Assembly (NCBI GenBank): GCA_011523735.1
Contig: WTGB01000165.1
Span: forward strand, 62,001-126,000
Source: Chloroflexota bacterium
GTDB lineage: Bacteria > Chloroflexota > Anaerolineae > Aggregatilineales > Phototrophicaceae
DNA: 64,000 nt
Direction of reading: 5' to 3'
The position numbers were made by a program, and so were the translations under genes. A model generated the notes under the pieces. The model was not told where the DNA came from. It did no database searches and saw nothing but the letters and a program-made list of their open reading frames with translations. The stretch's first letter is position 1, and each line of letters begins with the position of its first letter. Positions 18,166-28,380 of this stretch are shown in pieces.

Positions 18166-19017
18166 ATGTCCAGTGCGATTGATTACTTACTCATCGGTCA
18201 CATGACCGTTGACCTGGTTCCTGGCGGGCGAATGCTAGGCGGCACGATTTCTTACGCCGCCCCGACCTACGCCGCCTTTGGCCATAGCGTTGGCATTGTG
18301 ACGAGCGCGGCCCATAACGAACCATTGCTGCGCCAACTAAAGCCCTTTGGCAAACTCGCCGTTGTCCCATCGGACGAGTCCTTAACTTACGAAAACGTGT
18401 ACAATGATCACGGCAGGCAGCAATTTGTACGGGCGACTGCGCGAGCTTTGCGTTACGTCGATATCCCCGTGGGCTGGGCGGGAGCCCCTTATGTGCATTT
18501 GGGTCCTCTCGCGGCGGAGATCAATCCGCGCGAGTTGGCGAAGAACCTACCCGAGGCGACGATCATGCTGACCCTGCAAGGCATGATGCGACGCTGGGAG
18601 GCTGACGGCATGGTAAAGTTTCGTCGCTGGTTCGACCGCGCCGCTTTGGAGCGGATTGATATTATCGTATACAGCGAGGAGGACATTGTTGAGTATCCGC
18701 AACTGACCGACGAGATGCGCCGAATCTGTAAGCATCTTGTGGTCACCAACGGTCGAAATGGCGGCACGTATTACCATGACGGAGTTGCTATGCATTACGA
18801 TAGCATTCCCGTCATGCCCCGCGACTTGACTGGCGCCGGTGATGTCTTCGCGGCTTCGCTGCTGGGCGCGCTGCCATGGCTCAACCATGATGTAGCGCAG
18901 GCAGCGCAATTGGCGGGCAAGCTGGCTGCTTATTCTGTGACGCGGTCGGGACTAGATAGCGCGCCGACTGCTGCCGAAATCGAAGCTGAATTAAGGCATA
19001 TCTCTCAGGACAATTAG
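18166..19017 (+). CDS. PfkB-family carbohydrate/nucleoside kinase
   Basis: The 283-aa kinase of the ribokinase fold carries the PfkB signature 'RDLTGAGDVFAASLLGALPW', with the catalytic Asp in the GAGD motif, and an N-terminal 'GHMTVDLVPGGRMLGGTISY'. The substrate cannot be read from sequence. It shares its stop/start junction directly with the amidohydrolase that follows (no intervening base), so the two are translationally coupled. A joint catabolic step is inferred. Confidence 0.88.
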   Translation: MSSAIDYLLIGHMTVDLVPGGRMLGGTISYAAPTYAAFGHSVGIVTSAAHNEPLLRQLKPFGKLAVVPSDESLTYENVYNDHGRQQFVRATARALRYVDIPVGWAGAPYVHLGPLAAEINPRELAKNLPEATIMLTLQGMMRRWEADGMVKFRRWFDRAALERIDIIVYSEEDIVEYPQLTDEMRRICKHLVVTNGRNGGTYYHDGVAMHYDSIPVMPRDLTGAGDVFAASLLGALPWLNHDVAQAAQLAGKLAAYSVTRSGLDSAPTAAEIEAELRHISQDN

Positions 19018-20619
19018 ATGATTCAGACGATTCTTTTGAATGGCAACATCGTTACCTTGGATGAGCGCCGACCACATGTCAGCGCACTGGCGATCAGTTA
19101 CGGTCGGATAGCGGCGCTCGGACCAGGCGATGACATTAAGCCCCTTGTTGATTCGAACACCGCAGTAGTCAACCTCGATGGCAAGACAGTCCTGCCTGGG
19201 CTGGCGGACGCTCACTTGCATTGGGAGGCGCAATCGCGCGCGCTGAGGTCGGTAAACGTATTTGAAGTGCCTAGCAAGGCGCTGGCCGTGCAACGCGTCG
19301 CTGAACGAGCGAGTCAGACCGACGCTGGCGAGTGGATCACGGGGCAGGGCTGGGCGCAAGACTTGTGGGATGATCGCGCCTTCCCAAGCAAGTCCGATCT
19401 CGATTTGGTTGCCCCGCATAATCCGGTCTTTCTCAGTGCAAAAAGCGGACATGCGGCCTGGGTCAATTCTGCCGCTTTGACGGCTGCTGGCATCGACGAC
19501 TCGACGCCAGATCCTGCAGGCGGACAGATAATGCGCGATGCTGATGGTGCTGCTACCGGCATCTTGCTTGAGACTGCTATGGACACCGTGCACGATCAAA
19601 TACCGAATCCAAGTCCAGAGCAGTTGGCTGATATGATGGCTGCGGCCCAAGCGCTTGCGCTCAGATCCGGCATTACCATGATCCATGACTTTGATGAGCC
19701 GTCCTGCCTAGTCGCGCTGCAAATCCTACGCGAACGAGGCGGGCTGGATTTTCGGGTTGTCAAGCAGATAAATCAGCGCTGGCTGGATGCGGCGCTGGAT
19801 TCTGGCATCCGCGGCGGTTTTGGCGACGACTGGATTCGAATCGGCGCGCTGAAGCTCTTTGCTGATGGCGCCTTGGGAGCGAAGACCGCATTAATGTTTG
19901 AACCCTATGCGGGCGAACCGGACAATTACGGTATGGCTGTGGTCGATAAGGAAGAGATGGTCGAACTTGTCAGTCGGGCAAGTAGGTTTGGTTTGCCGTC
20001 GAGCATCCATGCCATCGGCGACAAAGCGGTTCACGATGTTCTGGACGTCTTCGAGAGCGTTCGTCGCGAAGAGGCTGTGCGCGATGAACCGGTCGGCAAC
20101 CGCCGGCACCGGATCGAACACGTGCAGATCATTCACCCGCAGGATGTGGGGCGCTTGGCTGAGTTGGATATTATCGCCTCTATGCAGCCGATACATGCCA
20201 TCTCAGACATGACAACCGCAGACCGTTATTGGGGCGCGCGCAACCGATATGCCTACAACCCGCGCTTGCAACTAGATCATGGCGCGCGAGTCGCCTTCGG
20301 GTCCGATGCGCCTGTTGAACCTTTCGATCCCCTCCTCGGTATCCATGCCGCGATAACGCGCCAACGAAACGGGCAGCCCACTGACGGCTGGTATCCCGAG
20401 GCGAGACTTGACTTGCGCGAGTCCTTGCTCGGTTTTACGCAAGGTCCCGCCTATGCCGCTGGAATGGAAGATCGCTTAGGCAAGCTCAGCAAAGGCTTCC
20501 TGGCTGACTTGATCGTGCTTGACGGAGATATCACTCGGGTCAAACCCGACGCTATCCCCGACCTTCGAATCCTCGGCACAATGGTCGATGGCAAATGGCG
20601 CTACCGAGACTTCGACTAG
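19018..20619 (+). CDS. Amidohydrolase, YtcJ-like metal-dependent hydrolase
   Basis: The 533-aa protein belongs to the YtcJ/COG1574 type. The metal motif HxH is in 'GLADAHLHWEAQ' (about 60). Further ligands are likely in 'SSIHAIGDKAVHDVLD' and 'RHRIEHVQIIHPQD', and the final Asp in 'AFGSDAPVEPFDPL'. The C-terminal beta-sandwich closes with 'GKLSKGFLADLIVLDGDI'. It is cytoplasmic; the substrate is unknown but is usually an amide or cyclic amide. It begins on the base after the PfkB stop, forming a two-gene operon. Confidence 0.92.
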   Translation: MIQTILLNGNIVTLDERRPHVSALAISYGRIAALGPGDDIKPLVDSNTAVVNLDGKTVLPGLADAHLHWEAQSRALRSVNVFEVPSKALAVQRVAERASQTDAGEWITGQGWAQDLWDDRAFPSKSDLDLVAPHNPVFLSAKSGHAAWVNSAALTAAGIDDSTPDPAGGQIMRDADGAATGILLETAMDTVHDQIPNPSPEQLADMMAAAQALALRSGITMIHDFDEPSCLVALQILRERGGLDFRVVKQINQRWLDAALDSGIRGGFGDDWIRIGALKLFADGALGAKTALMFEPYAGEPDNYGMAVVDKEEMVELVSRASRFGLPSSIHAIGDKAVHDVLDVFESVRREEAVRDEPVGNRRHRIEHVQIIHPQDVGRLAELDIIASMQPIHAISDMTTADRYWGARNRYAYNPRLQLDHGARVAFGSDAPVEPFDPLLGIHAAITRQRNGQPTDGWYPEARLDLRESLLGFTQGPAYAAGMEDRLGKLSKGFLADLIVLDGDITRVKPDAIPDLRILGTMVDGKWRYRDFD

Positions 20620-20641
20620 GCAAGTTGCTAGTAATTCGCCC

Positions 20642-21277
20642 CTAGCTGAAGGCAGCGGTGCTAAAGACGACGTGGAAGGGCCGGCAGTAGATGACCACGC
20701 TCATATATTGGCTCAAATCCACATCCGCGGGAATCTCGTAATTCTGGTTGCCAACATTCCCCTTTAGCGCGCCCAGATGCACCTCGTTCTCGCCCAAACC
20801 AGCAAAGGTACTGGTTGGCGCTTCGGTCGACAGATACACATGTAGATCAGGCCCGTTCTTCGAGCGAAAGTCTTGGAAGCGCAGGATTCGCTCACCGGCC
20901 GGCAACTCGTAAATCGTGGCAGTGCCCACTGCCCCGTGAATCGGGTCGATGTCGATGAAAGAGCCTTGGGCGAGTACCTTTGGCTCAGCTGGCATTTCCG
21001 GCGGCATAGCTTGCTCCGCTTCCGGCACGATGGTGTCTTCGCCGACCTGCGCCATGGCGGTTTGCTCAGCCATCTCGGTATTTTCCTTCGCCATCTCGAT
21101 TAGCGCCTGCTTTTCCTCTTCGGGCATGTTGCCAATCGCTTCCCGCTGTTCAGTCGATAAGCCAGGAAAGGCTTCGTTGACTTCACGATTGACGAAGTAC
21201 AGCCAAGGTCGAGTGATTGCCAAGCCGACGACTACGATAGCCACCAGCACAATTATCAGAACCATTCTTCGCAGCAT
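20642..21277 (-). CDS. Membrane-anchored DM13-domain protein
   Basis: The 211-aa protein has one N-terminal membrane anchor ('MVLIIVLVAIVVVGLAI'), an acidic helical spacer (about 40-95, rich in E/M/A) and a C-terminal DM13 domain (about 105-210). The DM13 marks are 'ILRFQDFRSKNGPDLHVYLS' and the single conserved Cys in 'VVIYCRPFHVVFSTA'. DM13 domains have been proposed as redox-active cytochrome-like modules; function here is inferred. It converges on the amidohydrolase gene with a 22-base gap. Confidence 0.88.
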   Translation of the reverse strand: MLRRMVLIIVLVAIVVVGLAITRPWLYFVNREVNEAFPGLSTEQREAIGNMPEEEKQALIEMAKENTEMAEQTAMAQVGEDTIVPEAEQAMPPEMPAEPKVLAQGSFIDIDPIHGAVGTATIYELPAGERILRFQDFRSKNGPDLHVYLSTEAPTSTFAGLGENEVHLGALKGNVGNQNYEIPADVDLSQYMSVVIYCRPFHVVFSTAAFS

Positions 21278-21325
21278 ATATCCTCTCCCGTGCGTGTTTA
21301 TCTGGCCGCAGGCGACATTATTGTC

Positions 21326-21353
21326 TTGCTAGACAGAGTGATGCGCTTATAAT
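21326..21353 (+). promoter_or_regulatory. Promoter of tpx
   Basis: TTGCTA and a perfect TATAAT are separated by 16 bases, about 58 bases before the tpx ATG. A strong ribosome site (GAAGGAG) follows. Confidence 0.65.
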
Positions 21354-21411
21354 TCTCATAATATCCGATTTGACCTCAGTAAGACATAAGTAGTATGAAG
21401 GAGAATAGAGA

Positions 21412-21918
21412 ATGGCGCGCAAAGGAATGATGGTTGGTGACAGTGAACACCATATTCAGAATGATATGCTTGCGGTTGGCTCAAAGGCGCCCGACTTTAT
21501 GTTGATCGCCAATGATCTCAGCAGCAAATCTTTGGCGGATTACGCCGACAAGATCAAGATCATCAGCGTTATACCGTCGATCGACACCGGTGTCTGCTCG
21601 GCACAGACGCACCGCTTCAACCAGGAGGCGGCTAGCTTGAACGACACTGTAGTCCTCACCGTTAGCGCCGATATGCCCTTCGCGCTAGGTCGGTTTTGTG
21701 GGGCTGAGGGTATCGAGAATACGGAGACACTAAGCACGCAGCGAGATATGAAATTCGCGGATGACTATGGTGTTCACGACACGGACTGGCGAATCTGCCA
21801 GCGTGCGGTATTTGTCCTCGATCGTGACAATATCCTGCAACATGCGGAATATGTGCCGGTCATTGGCGATGAAATCGACTTTGATGCCGCGCTCGCAAAG
21901 GCGAAGGAACTATCGTAA
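21412..21918 (+). CDS. tpx: Thiol peroxidase (atypical 2-Cys peroxiredoxin)
   Basis: The 168-aa cytoplasmic enzyme reduces hydroperoxides using thioredoxin. The peroxidatic Cys is in 'SIDTGVCSAQTHRF' and the resolving Cys in 'ALGRFCGAEGI', the Tpx spacing. The N-terminal 'AVGSKAPDFMLIANDLSSKS' fits the fold. It is followed after 27 bases by an aminopeptidase gene, so it may be cotranscribed with it. Confidence 0.94.
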   Translation: MARKGMMVGDSEHHIQNDMLAVGSKAPDFMLIANDLSSKSLADYADKIKIISVIPSIDTGVCSAQTHRFNQEAASLNDTVVLTVSADMPFALGRFCGAEGIENTETLSTQRDMKFADDYGVHDTDWRICQRAVFVLDRDNILQHAEYVPVIGDEIDFDAALAKAKELS

Positions 21919-21945
21919 AGACGGAGAGAAATTCGAGGCTGACCG

Positions 21946-23049
21946 ATGAGCGATATAAGGCGTAAGAAACTGGCGGATTTGCTAGTCAACTATTCAACTA
22001 CCGTTCAACCGGGCGATTGGGTCGGGCTTCTAGGCGACTTCACATCGCTGACCATTCTCCGCGATGTCTTTGAAGCGGTGATTGATGCTGGCGGACATCC
22101 GACTCTGCTCATCGACGACAGTCAGATGCAGCGTTATTTTCTGCGCAATGCAAGTGACGAGCAAATGACATGGATCGACCCCAGCTTGAAGTTGTATACC
22201 GAACAAGCCGATGTATATATTCGGGTCGGCGCGCCGGAAAACACGCGCGCGATGAGCAACATTAGCGCCGGACGGCTACGTGAGCAGCGAGCCGCCCAAA
22301 GCGAGATCCTGCAAACCCGACTGGAACGCTCCGCACGCGGCAAGTTTCGCTGGGTCGGGGCGCTCTATCCGACGCAGGCGAGCGCGCAGGAAGCCAATAT
22401 GAGCCTGGAAGAATACGAAGATTTCGTCTACGGCGCCTGCTTCTGCGATGTGGACGATCCGGCCGCCGAATGGCGCAAACTGAGCGAGATGCAGCAGCAT
22501 AAGGTCGATTTTCTTGACGGCAAGGATAGGCTTCTGCTGCGCGGGCCCAACATCGACCTCGAACTGAGTATCGCCGGCCGGACGTTCATCAACAGCGATG
22601 GCAAGCGCAATATGCCCAGCGGCGAGATCTTCACCGGTCCGGTCGAAGATAGTGTGAACGGCTGGGTACGTTTCAGCTATCCTGCTATCGTTGGGGGACG
22701 CGCCGTGAGTGGCATTGAACTCAGATTTGTCGACGGCAAAGTAACCGAAGCGTCCGCGGAGATGAACGAAGATCTACTTCATGCGCAACTTGATACCGAT
22801 GCCGGTGCTCGTTATCTGGGCGAATTCGCTATCGGAACAAACTTCGGTATCAACCAGTTTACCGGAATGATACTGTACGACGAGAAAATCGGAGGTACTG
22901 TGCACATGGCGGTGGGGATGGGCTATCCGGAGACCGGCAGCGTGAACAAGAGCGCGATCCACTGGGACATGATTTGTGATATGCGTACCGATAGCGAGAT
23001 CTATGTAGATGACGAACTCTTCTACAGGGACGGCGTCTTCGTAACTTGA
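21946..23049 (+). CDS. M29-family aminopeptidase (thermophilic aminopeptidase type)
   Basis: The 367-aa protein has the M29/AmpS layout. The metal-ligand regions are 'NMPSGEIFTGPVEDSVNGWV', 'GARYLGEFAIGTNFGINQFT', 'IGGTVHMAVGMGYPETG' and 'SAIHWDMICDM'. It is a cytoplasmic two-metal exopeptidase with broad N-terminal specificity in characterised members. A GAGG site precedes the ATG by seven bases. Its length is slightly below the usual 400-410 residues. Confidence 0.93.
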   Translation: MSDIRRKKLADLLVNYSTTVQPGDWVGLLGDFTSLTILRDVFEAVIDAGGHPTLLIDDSQMQRYFLRNASDEQMTWIDPSLKLYTEQADVYIRVGAPENTRAMSNISAGRLREQRAAQSEILQTRLERSARGKFRWVGALYPTQASAQEANMSLEEYEDFVYGACFCDVDDPAAEWRKLSEMQQHKVDFLDGKDRLLLRGPNIDLELSIAGRTFINSDGKRNMPSGEIFTGPVEDSVNGWVRFSYPAIVGGRAVSGIELRFVDGKVTEASAEMNEDLLHAQLDTDAGARYLGEFAIGTNFGINQFTGMILYDEKIGGTVHMAVGMGYPETGSVNKSAIHWDMICDMRTDSEIYVDDELFYRDGVFVT

Positions 23050-23111
23050 GCTCGAGTGTACCTCCATCCGGTATCCACCACACTCGATCCGCCCAATCGC
23101 CAACTGAGTTA

Positions 23112-23140
23112 AAAATGGTCGCCTTGAGGCGACTGTTTTG
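23112..23140 (+). terminator. Terminator-like hairpin after M29 aminopeptidase
   Basis: GTCGCC/GGCGAC (6 bp) with a TTGA loop is followed by TGTTTTG. An A-rich run precedes it. It lies 69 bases after the stop codon. Confidence 0.6.
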
Positions 23141-23229
23141 TAACACGCTGCGGAAGACCGCTGGGGACTTTGCCCAAAATCGGCAATTATACTACTATGC
23201 GAATAGTCTGACGAATTGAGGTTGCATGC

Positions 23230-25350
23230 ATGAGTAGTACAAATTCCGTCCCTAAGCCGCCTGATGCCGGCGGTGGCGTAGTCGCTGTAGCCAACACAAG
23301 ATCCGCCTTGAGCAACATTCGGCGCGGTCCCGGCGTCAATTATGAAGACATCGGTGACATCCTCGATAACGTCCTGGTCGTCTACTATCCCGATAGCCGC
23401 ACGGAGAGCAACTGGATTTGGGTGGAGAAGGGCGGATTGAAAGGCTGGCTCTATGCAGGCTACGTCGAATTCATTGATGCGATCGGTGCGATGCCTTCCC
23501 CACATAAACCAACTCCCTATGACGGCAAGGTGGCGATCTGGCATTGGAAGGGCACAACAGTTGCCGAAGAAACCGCCGCGGAACTGCTCGACACGATCAA
23601 GCAGAATGCGCCAAATGTGAGTCAGATATGGGTCAAAGTCGCCAATGGCAACGAGTGGATGGGCAACTACGATTCCAGCGATATTGCGATCAACGGGACA
23701 TCCAGCATCGATCAGTGGGTGACTGCCTGCCAGGTTGCTGGCATAGAATTCCATGCTTGGGCTGTACCCCTTGGCTTGAACGTCGAAGCGGAGGCCGCCA
23801 TCATCGTTGAAGCTTGTAAGCGTCCCGGGGTCACGTCGCTCATTTTGGATGTCGAACCCTATGACGCCTACTGGCAGGGCGGCGCATCCGCCGTGCGTCC
23901 CTTTATGCTGGCTCTGCGTCGCGGTTTGGGCACGCGTTTTCACATCGGTTTGAGCGTTGATCCCCGCTCGCAGCATTACCATACGATTTTCCCGCAGGAA
24001 TGGAGTCCCTTTGTTGATAGCGTACATCCACAAGCCTATTGGAATACGTTTCGCAGGACGCCCGAAGAGACGCTTTCGTCGGTTTGGACAGTTTGGGGCG
24101 GCTTTGACAAGCCAATTATCCCGGTACTGCAAGGCACGGCGGTAGCGCAAGAACAAACTGAGGCGCATACTCTGGCGACTCAGGTGCACGGCGCCAAAGG
24201 CATAAGCTGGTGGCGGCATGGTGTCATTTCGCATTGGACTGGTGTGAATACGCCGATTGAACTAACCAGTTCGCCGGCTGATTCGATATCGGATATCGTG
24301 CAGAATTATGCCGACGAAGTAACCATATTCCCGACGAAGCAAGGCTTTCGCAGCGGCACCTACACGGGACAGCCTGAATTCAGCGCGCGCCAGAATACTT
24401 GGGGTTGGGATTATCTCTACGTCGCCACAGAAGAGCGTACCAGCAAAGTTTGGGCGGAATGGCGCGATGATCTGCCGCGAAATGGCTTATACGAGATCGC
24501 TGTTTTCATTCCCAGTCGCAAGGCGACAACCACTCGCGCTCGCTACAAAGTGCACGGCATTGTCGGCACGACAACCGAAGTAGTCGTCGATATCAATCAG
24601 AATCAGAATCGCAATCGCTGGGTCTCCTTGGGCGTATTTGACCTAGATCGCTCAATGGAGAATGCCGGGCGTGTTTTTCTCAATGATGTGACGGGCGAGC
24701 CCAACAAAGAAATAGCTTTTGACGCCGTTCGTTTTCGCCGGATAGTGTCAACACCTGTCGGTTATACACCCGCGCCTGAGCCTCCGCGCCCTACAATCAT
24801 CGATGGCGTGCATGTGGCGGATGGCTACGATTCACCGGTTGGCACCAGCGAACAGCGGCGCGGCGAAACCGTCTGGCCCCCCGGCTGGCGGGATGCTTCG
24901 CCTTTCGGTAAATTGTATTTCATCGGTACGCCAAGCCAAGCTTACCATACCGGCGCTGACCTGAACTTCGGCAGACCCTACGAGGACAGGGGCATGGCCT
25001 GCTATGCCTGTGCCAGCGGCGTCGTGACTCTGGCAGCGCGCATGGGTGTCTGGGGCAATCTGATGGTTATCCGTCACGACCCGCTCTATGAGCCTTCGGG
25101 CCGCGTCCTCTACAGTCGCTACGGCCACGTTCAGAACATGCGCGTCTCGGCTGGTGACCGCGTGGCCCGCGGCCAGCGCATCTGTGAAGTAGGCGATGCA
25201 TTTGGCCGTTTTGTCCCCCATCTGCACTTTGACTTGAGCCCTACAACGCTGTTCGAGACACGACCAAGCAACTGGCCCAAAATGGACTACGACCTGCTCA
25301 TGGCCAATTACGTAGATCCACTGGACTGGATTCGCCGGCATCGGCCCTAG
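23230..25350 (+). CDS. Mosaic cell-wall hydrolase: SH3b + GH-like barrel + golvesin-like + M23 peptidase
   Basis: The 706-aa protein has four apparent modules. An SH3b domain (about 18-80, 'ALSNIRRGPGVNYEDIGDIL') comes first. A TIM-barrel glycosidase-like domain (about 95-345, 'GVTSLILDVEPYDAYWQ') follows. A golvesin/CBM-like beta-sandwich (about 355-520, 'TWGWDYLYVATEERTSKVWA') is next. The C-terminal M23 LytM-type metallopeptidase (about 540-700) has HxxxD in 'HTGADLNFG' and HxH in 'HLHFDLS'. The targets would be peptidoglycan or surface glycans. No signal peptide or membrane segment is visible at the N-terminus, which is odd for such domains. It overlaps the convergent DUF59 gene by four bases. 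Confidence 0.86.
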   Translation: MSSTNSVPKPPDAGGGVVAVANTRSALSNIRRGPGVNYEDIGDILDNVLVVYYPDSRTESNWIWVEKGGLKGWLYAGYVEFIDAIGAMPSPHKPTPYDGKVAIWHWKGTTVAEETAAELLDTIKQNAPNVSQIWVKVANGNEWMGNYDSSDIAINGTSSIDQWVTACQVAGIEFHAWAVPLGLNVEAEAAIIVEACKRPGVTSLILDVEPYDAYWQGGASAVRPFMLALRRGLGTRFHIGLSVDPRSQHYHTIFPQEWSPFVDSVHPQAYWNTFRRTPEETLSSVWTVWGGFDKPIIPVLQGTAVAQEQTEAHTLATQVHGAKGISWWRHGVISHWTGVNTPIELTSSPADSISDIVQNYADEVTIFPTKQGFRSGTYTGQPEFSARQNTWGWDYLYVATEERTSKVWAEWRDDLPRNGLYEIAVFIPSRKATTTRARYKVHGIVGTTTEVVVDINQNQNRNRWVSLGVFDLDRSMENAGRVFLNDVTGEPNKEIAFDAVRFRRIVSTPVGYTPAPEPPRPTIIDGVHVADGYDSPVGTSEQRRGETVWPPGWRDASPFGKLYFIGTPSQAYHTGADLNFGRPYEDRGMACYACASGVVTLAARMGVWGNLMVIRHDPLYEPSGRVLYSRYGHVQNMRVSAGDRVARGQRICEVGDAFGRFVPHLHFDLSPTTLFETRPSNWPKMDYDLLMANYVDPLDWIRRHRP

Positions 25351-25649
25351 AATAGACCCCAGTCGCTGGCGGCGCCTTCCTCCATCATGCTTGGGTCCCA
25401 CATTTCCATGCCCATTTCGATGGTGGTCGGTAGGCCGAGAAAGTCCTGCGCAGTCCGCCGCGTCTGTTCGAGCAGTTGTGGCGCATACGGACAGAACGGC
25501 GTGGTCATGATCATGTTTACGTGTGCGCTGTCCTCACCAATGTCTACACCGCGCACCAAACCCAATTCAATGACATTCATGCCGATCTCAGGGTCGATGA
25601 CGGCGCGCAAGGCTTCATAAAGTCCAGCTTCTCTGTCGCTCTCGTTCAT
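25347..25649 (-). CDS. MIP18/DUF59 family Fe-S assembly-associated protein (SufT/PaaD-like)
   Basis: The protein is about 100 aa if translation starts at ATG 25649, which has an AAGGA site seven bases upstream. The ORF-track start at 25736 is a TTG with a non-conserved extension. The DUF59 core is clear: 'LRAVIDPEIGMNVIELGLVR' and 'MIMTTPFCPYAPQL', with the conserved Cys. Members help target or mature Fe-S clusters. It lies divergent to sufCBD and about 320 bases from sufC, which supports a role in the same process. Confidence 0.9.
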   Translation of the reverse strand: MNESDREAGLYEALRAVIDPEIGMNVIELGLVRGVDIGEDSAHVNMIMTTPFCPYAPQLLEQTRRTAQDFLGLPTTIEMGMEMWDPSMMEEGAASDWGLF

Positions 25650-25869
25650 CCTATAGTCCTTGGGGCTATCGCCGGAACCGTGATTTGCTGCGCGTTCTCG
25701 GCCATCTAACCGCCTCAAATTGCTGAAGTTAGACAAGCATAGTATAGCGATGCCACTCTGTCAATTTTGCGAATGCTAAATGAGTCTAACGCCATTCTAG
25801 TAAAGCTATGCTAGCCTTATACTGTAAATTGGTCCACGATCAGCGCTTGGGTATATATGGCACGTGCCG

Positions 25870-25898
25870 TTGACAAGCTATTGGCAGACTGCTACACT
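25870..25898 (+). promoter_or_regulatory. Promoter of the suf operon
   Basis: A consensus TTGACA and TACACT are separated by 17 bases, with an extended -10 (TGCTACACT). It lies 74 bases before the sufC ATG. No Rrf2/IscR-like palindrome is obvious to the eye in the remaining leader. Confidence 0.78.
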
Positions 25899-25971
25899 GC
25901 CAGTAAGTTCGACTCGGTTATAGAGAATATTTAACCGACATTAAACCAAGCAGAAGGGAGACTTGCCGCGA

Positions 25972-26757
25972 ATGGCTGCCACATTGGAGATACAGAATCT
26001 GCACGCGAGTGTAGAAGGCGACGAAAGCCTGATTTTGAGCGGTGTAGACTTGACAGTACGACAGGGCGAGATCCATGCTCTGATGGGACCGAATGGCTCT
26101 GGCAAGAGTACCCTTGCCAATGTACTAATGGGCAACCCGGCTTATGAGGTGCAGGAAGGCGCCATATTGCTGGATGGCGAAGATGTGCTGGAAATGGAGC
26201 CCGATGAGCGCAGCCGCGCCGGATTGTTTCTGGCTTTTCAATACCCGGTTGCGATCCCAGGCGTGACGGTGGCGAACTTTCTGCGCCACGCTATCAACGC
26301 TCGGATGAAGGCGGAGGACCCTGACTCTAAAGGTATCCCAATTCCCAAATTCGCCCGGATGATGCGTGAAAAAATGACGCAGTTGCATATCGACCATGCC
26401 TTTGCCGGCCGCTATCTCAATGAAGGCTTCAGCGGTGGCGAGAAAAAGCGCGCCGAAGTCTTGCAGATGGCTGTATTGGAGCCGCGAATCGCCGTGCTTG
26501 ATGAGACCGATTCGGGCTTAGATATTGATGCGCTGCGTATCGTCGCGGATGGTGTGAACTCCTTGACAGGCCCCAATATGGCTGCGCTTGTCATCACACA
26601 CTATCAGCGGATGTTAAATTATATCAAGCCGGATTTCGTCCATGTCATGTACGATGGGCGAATCGTCGAAAGCGGCGGTCCCGCATTGGCGCTTGAGCTC
26701 GAAGAAAAGGGTTACGAGTGGATTCGGGAAAAGCATTTAGCGCAACTGGAATTCTAG
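25972..26757 (+). CDS. sufC: Fe-S cluster assembly ATPase SufC
   Basis: The protein is about 261 aa. Walker A is GPNGSGKST, the signature motif 'FSGGEKKRAEVLQ', and Walker B 'IAVLDETDSGLD', with the SufC-type DETDSGLD. SufC powers the SufBD scaffold. I chose ATG 25972, eleven bases after a GGGAG site; the ORF-track TTG at 25963 is too close to it. It is the first gene of sufC-sufB-sufD behind a strong promoter. Confidence 0.96.
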   Translation: MAATLEIQNLHASVEGDESLILSGVDLTVRQGEIHALMGPNGSGKSTLANVLMGNPAYEVQEGAILLDGEDVLEMEPDERSRAGLFLAFQYPVAIPGVTVANFLRHAINARMKAEDPDSKGIPIPKFARMMREKMTQLHIDHAFAGRYLNEGFSGGEKKRAEVLQMAVLEPRIAVLDETDSGLDIDALRIVADGVNSLTGPNMAALVITHYQRMLNYIKPDFVHVMYDGRIVESGGPALALELEEKGYEWIREKHLAQLEF

Positions 26758-26775
26758 GCGGAAGAGGACTGCACA

Positions 26776-28224
<1,449 letters not shown>

Positions 28225-28380
28225 TCACGCAGGCGAACAGCGCGCGTGGCTAGCGGCTGCGTATTCTTTCGACGCGAATTCAATCGTTTGTCGGCATTAT
28301 TGCGCCATGAGTGTCCGCTTGCAACCCAAGAGGGAAGACGGGCAGATTCACAGTGACATACAGCAAAAAGGAGAATAGAT

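Noticed and set aside
22774-24234. 486-aa minus-strand ORF
   Set aside because: It is antisense to two clear genes (M29 aminopeptidase and the M23 mosaic) and crosses their intergenic terminator. The composition (Arg/Cys/His-rich) is that of a shadow frame.
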